DNA of 24,621 nt from Bacilli bacterium. GTDB taxonomy: Bacteria > Bacillota_I > Bacilli_A > RF39 > UBA660. The notes under the pieces were generated by a model. It searched no databases. It saw only the letters and a list, made by a program, of their open reading frames with translations, and was not told the origin of the DNA. Numbering within the stretch: position 1 is the stretch's first letter; every line of letters begins with the position of its first letter. The stretch is taken from assembly GCA_900751815.1 (NCBI GenBank), contig CAADST010000027.1, forward strand, positions 1 to 24,621. Reading direction: 5' to 3'. Below are positions 15,990 to 22,136 of this stretch, in pieces. The position numbers and the translations under genes are program-made.

Positions 15990-16604
15990 GTGAGAAAATT
16001 ATTAATTAGTTTGCTTGTAGCTGCAAGTTTAGCAGTTATACCAAATGTAAAAGCTGCAGATGACTTGCCACCTGTAACAGACCACGAAAAAGTAACTGTT
16101 TATTTATTCAGAGGTAATGGATGTCATGTTTGTCAAAGCTTCTTGGAATACTTTTATGGAGTATATGAAGATTATGCAGATTACTTTGAAATAGTTGCTT
16201 ATGAATCTTGGGAAAATGCAGAAAATCAAGCTTTAATGTTAGATGCTAAAACTTATTTCGAAGAAGAAGCTTCTACAAGTGTACCATTTATAGTAATTGG
16301 TGATTCCTATCATTCAGTAGGCTATAATGCAGATGCTATAATAGAAGAAGCTCTAAGATCATATCAAGATGAATCTTATACTGATTTAATTGCAAATATG
16401 ATTGAAGAAGAAGGATATGATGTTGATGCTGAAACATTTTTAGAAGCTTGTGCAGCAGAAGGTATTGGCAATACAAACAATTCTTCAGTTAATTCCCAAA
16501 GTGGTGGAATTAGTGATGGTGCTATAGTAGCTATTATATTTGCTGTAATTATTGTTGGTTTTGGATCATTAGTATTATTTTCTAGACAACAAAAGAAAAA
16601 TTAA
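15990..16604 (+). CDS. Membrane-anchored extracytoplasmic thioredoxin-like protein
   Basis: 204 residues from GTG 15990 (AGGGAGGA 6 nt before; upstream codons overlap the -10 box). A signal peptide (1-22, cleavage after VKA likely) leads to a thioredoxin fold: the strand VTVYLF, then the redox motif GCHVC (Cys45, Cys48), and the cis-proline in TSVPF (Pro99). A helical segment, a Ser/Asn linker, a membrane helix (about 176-197) and a QQKKN tail follow. It is predicted to be a surface dithiol-disulfide protein with both termini processed or anchored. A third cysteine (Cys154) lies in the distal helix. Its redox partner is not in the window. A terminator follows. Confidence 0.87.
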   Translation: MRKLLISLLVAASLAVIPNVKAADDLPPVTDHEKVTVYLFRGNGCHVCQSFLEYFYGVYEDYADYFEIVAYESWENAENQALMLDAKTYFEEEASTSVPFIVIGDSYHSVGYNADAIIEEALRSYQDESYTDLIANMIEEEGYDVDAETFLEACAAEGIGNTNNSSVNSQSGGISDGAIVAIIFAVIIVGFGSLVLFSRQQKKN

Positions 16605-16618
16605 AATAAGATTGAATT

Positions 16619-16647
16619 GAAGCAGTTAAGATACTGTTTCTTTTTTT
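16619..16647 (+). terminator. Terminator after thioredoxin-like gene
   Basis: GAAGCAGT (16619-16626) pairs with ACTGTTTC (16633-16640), including one G-U, followed by seven T. Confidence 0.75.
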
Positions 16648-16705
16648 ATAAAAATTGCTGTTTATAATTTAATTTAGAATATTTGTTATATAATCTAATT
16701 TAAAA

Positions 16706-16727
16706 ACCTCGCTATAAACTGCGAGGT
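16706..16727. terminator. Terminator of Ig-like protein gene
   Basis: ACCTCGC (16706-16712) and GCGAGGT (16721-16727) form a GC-rich stem, flanked by A and T runs; on the minus strand it lies directly after the stop codon of the Ig-like gene. Confidence 0.85.
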
Positions 16728-16731
16728 CTTT

Positions 16732-17754
16732 TTATCCTAAATTATACTTGTTAACCGAATATGTTCTATTTCCGTTAGCATCAAGGAAATATCTTTCAAT
16801 AATTTCTTCAGTGCCATCAGCATATTGTAGAGTTAAAATCATTTCCACACTATAACCTACTAAACCAGTTCCTGTTGTATTTAATATAGGATTAATTCTT
16901 TGTGTTAAATTCCTTGGAATTTCTTTATCTATGTCTAAATTATATATTTCTCTTTGTAATTTTTGAGTATCTGCTTCAGCCAAATCATAAGCAGGTTTAG
17001 TTCTATCTTCATCTAAATAACCATCTATACTTAATGCACAACCATTATTAGTAACATTAACTGCTAAAATGTGAGTATTTGAATCATATTCAGTACCACC
17101 ATATCTACAAGTTGAAGGATCAACATTTCCACTTCCTTCACCAATTGTAAGAGTTGCACTTTGAGCTGTTGAAGTATTACCAGATGAATCACTAGCAACA
17201 ATTTGAATGGTATAAGTTCCTTCAGCAAGATAAGCGCCATAATCTATTCGATTTCCATCTTGATCACGCCCATTTTCTGAAAACTCAATAACACATTCTT
17301 CTTGGCTATTATCTTCACAAATATCTACAAAATCTTCAGCATCATATGCTTGACCAACACTAATAGTAACATCTTTTGTTGTTAATTCTGGTGCTGTCAT
17401 ATCTACAACATTTAATGTAGCATTGTATTCTTCTCCATTAACAGTTATTGTAACTGCATAACTACCAAGTTTACTTAAATCTACGCCAGAATAATCTATA
17501 TCAATATCATCTTCGCTAACATTTTGTAATTCTCGGAAGAATACATCCATATTTGGCAAACTACTATTAATTTCTACATCTGCAGAATTATTAATTTCTA
17601 TAATAGGCTCTGGAGCATCTGACCCTCCTCCGGCAGTAACAATTATAATTACTGTAATAAAAATAACTAAAATACATCCCCCAACAATCATATATGCTTT
17701 CATATTATTGTTAGAAGAACCTTTTACTCTTTGGTTAAAAAACTTTCCAGCCAA
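16732..17754 (-). CDS. Membrane-anchored Ig-like extracellular protein
   Basis: 340 residues, with a TTG start 7 nt after GGAGG. The basic N-terminus and a single hydrophobic helix (about 20-41) make it type II: the chain outside is tethered by its N-terminus. A short acidic linker is followed by Ig-like domains (about 50-117 and 118-205), the second beginning DMTAPEL and ending VASDSSGNTS, the signature of DUF5011/HYR-like bacterial Ig domains. A C-terminal alpha/beta domain (210-340) carries Cys216 and Cys239, and Cys146/Cys154 fall in the second Ig domain; both pairs may be disulfides, which would fit the neighbouring thioredoxin-like gene. Its function is unknown. It is transcribed away from rplK. 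Confidence 0.85.
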   Translation of the reverse strand: MAGKFFNQRVKGSSNNNMKAYMIVGGCILVIFITVIIIVTAGGGSDAPEPIIEINNSADVEINSSLPNMDVFFRELQNVSEDDIDIDYSGVDLSKLGSYAVTITVNGEEYNATLNVVDMTAPELTTKDVTISVGQAYDAEDFVDICEDNSQEECVIEFSENGRDQDGNRIDYGAYLAEGTYTIQIVASDSSGNTSTAQSATLTIGEGSGNVDPSTCRYGGTEYDSNTHILAVNVTNNGCALSIDGYLDEDRTKPAYDLAEADTQKLQREIYNLDIDKEIPRNLTQRINPILNTTGTGLVGYSVEMILTLQYADGTEEIIERYFLDANGNRTYSVNKYNLG

Positions 17755-17860
17755 TGTAATTCCTCCTTTTTTATATAATTATAATATCATATTTAAAGCA
17801 ATTATCCAATATTAAAATAAAAAACAATGCAATATTTTTACAAAAAATACCGTAAAATAG

Positions 17861-17889
17861 TTGTAAATTTCTATAATTTATGGTATTAT
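17861..17889 (+). promoter_or_regulatory. Promoter of rplK-rplA
   Basis: TTGTAA (17861-17866), 17 bp, TATTAT (17884-17889). A second -10-like TATAAT at 17915-17920 has no properly spaced -35. Confidence 0.6.
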
Positions 17890-17927
17890 CGTAATTGCAA
17901 ATTTATATTTTTAATATAATTTGTTAA

Positions 17928-17963
17928 GTGGAGGGGAAAAATTGCGGACTTTGCCCAAACCAC
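17928..17963 (+). promoter_or_regulatory. Candidate L1-binding leader hairpin of rplK-rplA
   Basis: GTGG (17928-17931), bulged A, GGG (17933-17935) pair with CCC (17954-17956) and CCAC (17960-17963), a stem with an internal loop in the rplK 5' UTR. This GTGGnGGG/CCAC arrangement resembles the L1 site on 23S rRNA and the known L1-mediated autogenous control of L11-L1 operons. Assignment is from pattern; no covariation could be tested. Confidence 0.55.
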
Positions 17964-17995
17964 TTACGCGGAAAAATTTTATAGGAGGTGTTTTC

Positions 17996-18601
17996 GTGGC
18001 TAAAGAAGTCGTAAAGAAAATTAAATTACAAATCGAAGCTGGTAAAGCAACACCTGCACCACCAGTTGGTACAGTACTTGGACCTGCAGGAATTAATCTA
18101 GGTGAATTTTGTACAAAGTTTAATGAAGCAACTCGCGACAAAATGGGAGATATAGTTCCTTGTGAAATTACTATCTATGATGATAGAAGTTTCGATTTTG
18201 TACTAAAAACTGCTCCAGCAGCCTTTCTTTTAAAGAAAGTTGCTAAAGTAAATAAGGGAAGTAAAAAAGGAGCAAATGAAATTGTTGCAACAATTTCCCA
18301 AAAAGATTTAAGAGAAATTGCTGAAACTAAAATGCCTGATTTAAACGCTTATGATGTTGAAGCTGCTATGAGGCAAATTGCTGGTACAGCTAGAAACATG
18401 GGTATTGCAGTTGAAGGCGTAAATGATGCTGAACTTAAAGAACAAGCTGCAGAAGCTGCCGAAGAAGAAAAAGAACAAGCTAAGAGAGAAGCTGAACTTG
18501 CTGAACTTGAAGCTGAAGCTAAAGAAATGGCTGAAGCTGCTAATGTTGATGTTCCAGTTCACGGTGAAGACGAAGAAGAAACAACTGAAGAAGAAAATTA
18601 A
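17996..18601 (+). CDS. rplK: Ribosomal protein L11 with C-terminal extension
   Basis: 201 residues from GTG 17996, 6 nt after AGGAGG. Residues 1-141 are a normal L11: N-terminal domain with the proline-rich [13 protein letters not shown] (20-32), and the rRNA-binding C-terminal domain ending [12 protein letters not shown]. The remaining 60 residues are an extra Glu/Ala/Lys-rich stretch, predicted to be one long charged helix (145-182), then an acidic end. Ordinary bacterial L11 stops near residue 141. L11 forms the GTPase-associated centre with L10-L7/L12. The tail would reach out from the stalk base; its role is unknown. It is followed by rplA. Confidence 0.96.
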   Translation: MAKEVVKKIKLQIEAGKATPAPPVGTVLGPAGINLGEFCTKFNEATRDKMGDIVPCEITIYDDRSFDFVLKTAPAAFLLKKVAKVNKGSKKGANEIVATISQKDLREIAETKMPDLNAYDVEAAMRQIAGTARNMGIAVEGVNDAELKEQAAEAAEEEKEQAKREAELAELEAEAKEMAEAANVDVPVHGEDEEETTEEEN

Positions 18602-18652
18602 TTTTAATAAATTTATTGTCCGCTTAAAATACCACAGTTAAGGAGGAAGAAA

Positions 18653-19351
18653 ATGAAAAAACATGGAAAGAAATATGTGGAAGCATCTAAAAATGTAGAT
18701 AGAAATACTCTATATAGTTTAGAAGATGCAATCAAATTAGTAAAAGAGACTTCAGTTACTAAATTTGATAGTACTGTTGAAGTAGCTATTAAGTTAAATA
18801 TTGATTCTAAAAAATCAGATCAACAACTTAAAGGTTCTTTATCATTACCACATGGTACTGGTAAAACTAAGAAAGTTTTAGTTATTGCTAAAGGAGCACT
18901 AGCTGATGAAGCTAAGGCTGCTGGAGCTGACTTTGTTGGAGATAAAGATTTACTTGATAAGATTAAAAATGAAAATTGGTTTGATTTTGATGTAGTTGTA
19001 GCTACTCCAGATATGATGCCAGAAGTAGGTAAAATTGGTAATATTCTTGGACCAAGAAATTTAATGCCAAACCCTAAAACTGGTACAGTTACTACAAAAG
19101 TTGGAGCAATAGTTGAAGAACTTAAAAAAGGTATGGTAATGTATAAGAATGATAAGTTTGGAAATGTTCATACTATCATTGGAAAAGTATCTTTTGATGA
19201 AAATAAATTAAAAGAAAACCTTGAATATGTTGTTACAAGTATTGCTAAAGTAAAACCAAGTACAGTAAAAGGCAACTTTATAGAAAATATTTCTATTTCA
19301 ACAACTATGGGACCTGGTATAAAGGTTGATAAAAATAGTTTTGACATTTAG
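18653..19351 (+). CDS. rplA: Ribosomal protein L1
   Basis: 232 residues, ATG behind AAGGAGGA, 51 nt after rplK. The two-domain L1 fold is recognisable from [18 protein letters not shown] in domain [14 protein letters not shown] in domain II, and the C-terminal [11 protein letters not shown]1 builds the mobile L1 stalk of the 50S subunit and is the usual translational repressor of its own operon. The last codons (F-D-I-stop) also contain the -35 box of the rplJ promoter. Confidence 0.98.
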   Translation: MKKHGKKYVEASKNVDRNTLYSLEDAIKLVKETSVTKFDSTVEVAIKLNIDSKKSDQQLKGSLSLPHGTGKTKKVLVIAKGALADEAKAAGADFVGDKDLLDKIKNENWFDFDVVVATPDMMPEVGKIGNILGPRNLMPNPKTGTVTTKVGAIVEELKKGMVMYKNDKFGNVHTIIGKVSFDENKLKENLEYVVTSIAKVKPSTVKGNFIENISISTTMGPGIKVDKNSFDI

Positions 19352-19369
19352 TTAAAAATATATTATAAT
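19341..19369 (+). promoter_or_regulatory. Promoter of rplJ-rplL, -35 inside rplA
   Basis: TTGACA (19341-19346) and TATAAT (19364-19369), both perfect consensus with 17 bp between. The -35 box is formed by the final codons of rplA. Confidence 0.85.
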
Positions 19370-19375
19370 ACGAGT

Positions 19376-19480
19376 TAGAAAAAGCGAATCCAAAGACAGT
19401 AGGCATCAAATAAGTCCTACCGAGGGGAACTTAAATACTTTTATTTTGAGCTTCCCTAGGGAAGCTTTTCTAATATAAAA
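19376..19480 (+). promoter_or_regulatory. Ribosomal protein L10 leader RNA
   Basis: The segment CAAAGACAGTAGG (19391-19403) with CCTACCGAGG (19416-19425) is the conserved core of the Bacillota L10 leader, which binds the L10(L12) complex. It is followed by AGCTTCCC-TA-GGGAAGCT (19449-19466) and TTTTC, an attenuator hairpin. GAGGGGAACTT (19423-19433) can pair with the left arm of that hairpin, giving a plausible antiterminator. Excess L10 would favour termination. Confidence 0.88.
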
Positions 19481-19489
19481 GGAGGATAT

Positions 19490-19987
19490 ATGGCAAGCAC
19501 AAAGATTCTTGAACAAAAGAAGAAGACTGTCGATGAAATTGTTGACAAGCTTAAGAATAGTGAATCTGTTATTATATTCCAATATCAAGGCATGAGTGTT
19601 GCGGATTTAAGTGACTTAAGAAGAAAACTTAAAGAAGCCCAAGCTGAGGTAAAAGTATATAAGAACACTTTACTAAAAAGAGCTGCTGATGAACTAAACA
19701 TTAATCTAGATGATTTTCTAGCTGGTCCAAATGCAATTTTATTTGGTAAGACATTGCTTGAACCAATTAAGATCATATCAGAATTTGCTAAAAGTAATGA
19801 TAAACTAGATATTCGTGTTGGCATCATTAGTGGTGATGTTGCAGACATTTCTGTAATTAAAGAATACGCATCAATTCCTTCAAGAGAAGGACTACTTACA
19901 ATGCTTGCAGGTGGTATGATGCAATATGTTAAAGATTTAGCAATAAGTTTAAACTTATATGCCGAAAAAATGGAAGGGAAGGAATAA
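19490..19987 (+). CDS. rplJ: Ribosomal protein L10
   Basis: 165 residues, standard length, ATG after AAAGGAGG. It has the N-terminal rRNA-binding region (QKKKTVDEIVDKLKNS, then QYQGMSVADLSDLRRKLKEA) and the C-terminal helix (KDLAISLNLYAEKMEGKE) that carries L7/L12 dimers. L10 anchors the flexible stalk of the 50S subunit and, with L12, is the feedback ligand of the leader in front of it. The stop is 3 nt before the rplL ATG. Confidence 0.97.
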   Translation: MASTKILEQKKKTVDEIVDKLKNSESVIIFQYQGMSVADLSDLRRKLKEAQAEVKVYKNTLLKRAADELNINLDDFLAGPNAILFGKTLLEPIKIISEFAKSNDKLDIRVGIISGDVADISVIKEYASIPSREGLLTMLAGGMMQYVKDLAISLNLYAEKMEGKE

Positions 19988-19990
19988 TTT

Positions 19991-20359
19991 ATGGCAAAAT
20001 TAAACAAAGAAGATTTTATAAGTGCATTAAAAGAAATGACTATTCTTGAAGTAAAAGAATTAGTTGATGCAATGAAAGAAGAATTTGGTGTTGATCCAAT
20101 GGCTGTTGCAGTTGCTGCAGCTCCAGCTGCTGGTGCAGTAGACGAAGGACCATCTACTAAGACAGTTGTATTAAAATCAGCTGGTGGAAACAAAATTGCA
20201 GTTATTAAAATCATTAAAGAAATTACTGGTTTAGGATTAGTTGAAGCTAAAGCTGTAGCTGACAACGGTGGAAATATTAAAGAAAATATCCCATCTGAAG
20301 AAGCTGAAGCAATTAAAACTCAATTAACTGAAGCTGGTGCTGAAGTAGAATTAGTTTAA
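19991..20359 (+). CDS. rplL: Ribosomal protein L7/L12
   Basis: 122 residues, normal length. It shows the N-terminal dimerisation helices (MTILEVKELVDAMKEEF), an Ala/Pro/Gly hinge (AVAVAAAPAAGA), and the globular domain with KIAVIKIIKEITGLGLVEAK, which recruits translational GTPases such as the EF-G and EF-Tu encoded downstream. The Shine-Dalgarno AAGGGAAGGA lies inside the end of rplJ. A strong terminator follows, so rplL is last in its transcript instead of running on into rpoB. Confidence 0.98.
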   Translation: MAKLNKEDFISALKEMTILEVKELVDAMKEEFGVDPMAVAVAAAPAAGAVDEGPSTKTVVLKSAGGNKIAVIKIIKEITGLGLVEAKAVADNGGNIKENIPSEEAEAIKTQLTEAGAEVELV

Positions 20360-20374
20360 TTACTAAAATACTTG

Positions 20375-20404
20375 AAAAAATCAACTTTTGGGTTGATTTT
20401 TTTT
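20375..20404 (+). terminator. Terminator after rplL
   Basis: AAAATCAAC (20377-20385) and GTTGATTTT (20392-20400) around a 6-nt loop, extended by A and T runs. Confidence 0.88.
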
Positions 20405-20420
20405 AGTACTTTGATATAAT
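20393..20420 (+). promoter_or_regulatory. Promoter of the hypothetical gene after rplL
   Basis: TTGATT (20393-20398), 16 bp, TATAAT (20415-20420) with a TG extension. The -35 element is part of the terminator's right arm. Confidence 0.6.
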
Positions 20421-20447
20421 AATACATAAATTTAGATGGAGGATATT

Positions 20448-20909
20448 ATGGTAGATGAAAAAAATGTTGTTAATGTTTCAACAAAAACAAAAAACATGGT
20501 TGTAAGGTATATTCATAATTGTGAAGGGGAAATTTCAGCAGAAAATGTTGTAGGAGTTTATGTCAATTTGAAAAGAGAATTAGTACCAAATAGTGAAGGT
20601 GTATATGAAGATAAGGCATTAATGCGAACAACTATTGTAACTAATGGGCCATTTACTAGTGCATTACCAGAAGATAAAGAATTTTTGGGTAATGCTAAAA
20701 GAGGAGAAGATTCTATACTTGTAAATTTTGCATTAACTAGTCTACAAGATTATAAAGATTATAGTATGTGTGCTGATGTTTATACTGGAAGCATTTTAAG
20801 AGATGATTATAATACCCTTGCAACAATAAAACAAGAATTTGCCGAAAATTTAACTGAAGCTGATGCTAAAAATGTAAGTGAAGAAAAGGTAAGATTTTTA
20901 AGAAAATAA
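20448..20909 (+). CDS. Hypothetical cytosolic protein
   Basis: 153 residues. ATG 20448 is chosen because GGAGG (20438-20442) lies 5 nt before it, while an ATG at 20436 overlaps that site. It has no signal peptide or membrane helix. The middle looks beta-rich (MVVRYIHN, VVGVYVNLKREL, TTIVTNGPF) and the end helical and acidic. I do not recognise the family. It sits in the place normally taken by rpoB-rpoC, with its own promoter, so it is not clearly part of the ribosomal operon. Confidence 0.75.
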   Translation: MVDEKNVVNVSTKTKNMVVRYIHNCEGEISAENVVGVYVNLKRELVPNSEGVYEDKALMRTTIVTNGPFTSALPEDKEFLGNAKRGEDSILVNFALTSLQDYKDYSMCADVYTGSILRDDYNTLATIKQEFAENLTEADAKNVSEEKVRFLRK

Positions 20910-20939
20910 TTGACTTTAAATGACCTGCTATAATATAAT
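20910..20939 (+). promoter_or_regulatory. Promoter of prepilin-like small gene
   Basis: TTGACT (20910-20915), then overlapping -10 candidates: TATAAT at 20934-20939 with an 18-bp spacer, and an extended TGCTATAAT at 20926-20934. Confidence 0.6.
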
Positions 20940-20956
20940 TTATTTGAGGCGATTAA

Positions 20957-21082
20957 ATGAAAAAACTAAATAATAATGGTTGGGGTTTAACAGAAATGTT
21001 AATATTTTGTGCAATATTATTAATAGCTTTATTTATTGCTGCATATTTAATTTATAGATTGTATCAAAGTATAGGATTATAA
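20957..21082 (+). CDS. Prepilin-like microprotein
   Basis: 41 residues, ATG 7 nt after GAGG, with its own promoter. The start is basic/Asn-rich (MKKLNNNG), followed by WGLTEML and then a single hydrophobic helix through AAYLIYRLY. This is the type IV prepilin signal: Gly8 as the -1 residue, an aromatic residue at +1 (Trp9) and Glu at +5 (Glu13), then the N-terminal assembly helix. The globular pilin domain is missing. It could be a minimal pseudopilin, a com-type component, or merely a small membrane protein that mimics the motif. No pilus assembly genes are in this window. Confidence 0.65.
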   Translation: MKKLNNNGWGLTEMLIFCAILLIALFIAAYLIYRLYQSIGL

Positions 21083-21108
21083 ATTATAAAAAAGTTTGCA
21101 ATTTTTAC

Positions 21109-21137
21109 TTGACAAACATAGAATATTAATGTATATT
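21109..21137 (+). promoter_or_regulatory. Promoter of rpsL-rpsG-fusA
   Basis: TTGACA (21109-21114), 17 bp, TATATT (21132-21137). It gives a leader of about 85 nt. Confidence 0.8.
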
Positions 21138-21153
21138 AATAGTGCATTTTAAG

Positions 21154-21213
21154 ACGGGTTCTGCTAAGGTGGAACCTTGTAAAAAGCAATTTCGGATACA
21201 CCAGGATGTGTGT
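21154..21213 (+). promoter_or_regulatory. Structured leader of rpsL operon
   Basis: Two hairpins: GGTTC (21157-21161) with GAACC (21172-21176) around a 10-nt loop, and ATACAC (21196-21201) with GTGTGT (21208-21213) around CAGGAT. They precede the GGAAGGGAGG Shine-Dalgarno. There is no T run, so translational control is more likely than attenuation. I cannot assign it to a known leader class. Confidence 0.5.
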
Positions 21214-21231
21214 TAATGGAAGGGAGGACTT

Positions 21232-21645
21232 ATGCCTACAATAAATCAACTTGTAAAAAAGAATCGTGGTAAGAAAAGAAGAAAAAGTAAGAGTCCAGTA
21301 TTAAATGTTGGATATAATACTTTGGAAAAGAAGCAAACTGATGCTAAAAGCCCACAAAAAAGAGGGGTTTGTGTTAAAGTTGCTACTAGAACACCTAAAA
21401 AACCGAATTCAGCTTTAAGAAAATATGCTCGTGTTAGATTATCTAACGGCAAAGAAATCGATGCATATATTCCAGGTGAAGGACATAACTTACAAGAACA
21501 CAGTGTTGTTTTAGTAAGGGGTGGTCGTGTTAAAGATTTAATCGGTGTTCGTTATCACATTGTTCGTGGTACACTTGATACACACGGCGTACAAGATAGA
21601 AAACAAGGCCGTAGTAAATACGGAACTAAAAAAGAAAAGAAATAA
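21232..21645 (+). CDS. rpsL: Ribosomal protein S12
   Basis: 137 residues, standard for Bacillota. The decoding-centre loops are present: [11 protein letters not shown] with the streptomycin-related Lys, and GGRVKDL, containing the Asp that is beta-methylthiolated in other bacteria. In the second loop the usual KDLPG is KDLIG (Ile104, ATC at 21541-21543), a change at the position corresponding to E. coli Pro90. The C-terminal GRSKYGTKK is normal. S12 controls decoding accuracy in the 30S subunit. First gene of the str-type operon; rpsG follows after 18 nt. Confidence 0.98.
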   Translation: MPTINQLVKKNRGKKRRKSKSPVLNVGYNTLEKKQTDAKSPQKRGVCVKVATRTPKKPNSALRKYARVRLSNGKEIDAYIPGEGHNLQEHSVVLVRGGRVKDLIGVRYHIVRGTLDTHGVQDRKQGRSKYGTKKEKK

Positions 21646-21663
21646 TAGATTAGGAGGATTATA

Positions 21664-22131
21664 ATGCGTAAAAGAAGAGCTATAAAAAGAGATGTGCTTC
21701 CAGATCCAATATATAACTCTAAAGTTGTTACTAAATTAGTTAATCAAATTATGACTAATGGTAAAAAGGGTACAGCTCAAAAGATTTTATATGAAGCTTT
21801 TGAAATAGTTGAAAAAGAAACTGGAAAGCCAGCTTTAGAAGTATACAATGCTGCTTTAGAAAATATTAAACCAGCATTAGAAGTTAAATCGCGTCGTGTT
21901 GGAGGTTCTACATATCAAGTTCCTGTTGAAGTTAAAGATGACAGAGCTCAAACTTTAGCACTACGGTGGTTAGTTAACTATGCAAAATTAAGAAATGGAA
22001 AGGGTATGGCCATTAATTTAGCAAACGAAATCATGGATGCCGCAAATGGCACTGGTGGAGCTGTTAAAAGGCGTGAAGATACACACAAAATGGCTGAAGC
22101 AAATAAAGCATTTGCTCACTATAGATGGTGA
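21664..22131 (+). CDS. rpsG: Ribosomal protein S7
   Basis: 155 residues, usual length, ATG behind AGGAGG. It starts with the typical [18 protein letters not shown] and contains [12 protein letters not shown] and the ending KAFAHYRW. S7 organises the 3' domain of 16S rRNA near the E site. The stop TGA directly follows a TGG, confirming that TGA is not read as Trp here. Its last codons contain the Shine-Dalgarno of fusA. Confidence 0.98.
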   Translation: MRKRRAIKRDVLPDPIYNSKVVTKLVNQIMTNGKKGTAQKILYEAFEIVEKETGKPALEVYNAALENIKPALEVKSRRVGGSTYQVPVEVKDDRAQTLALRWLVNYAKLRNGKGMAINLANEIMDAANGTGGAVKRREDTHKMAEANKAFAHYRW

Positions 22132-22136
22132 AGCTA

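Noticed and set aside
17942..17995. N-terminally extended L11 from TTG 17942
   Set aside because: GTG 17996 has a canonical AGGAGG and gives the standard L11 N terminus; the upstream GGAGGGG is better explained as part of a leader hairpin.
19585..20265. 226-codon minus-strand open frame
   Set aside because: It is antisense to rplJ and rplL, which are certain, and has no ribosome-binding site of its own.
22121..22131. TGA read as Trp (Mycoplasma code)
   Set aside because: rpsG ends exactly at TGA after the conserved HYRW terminus, and Trp is encoded by TGG throughout.
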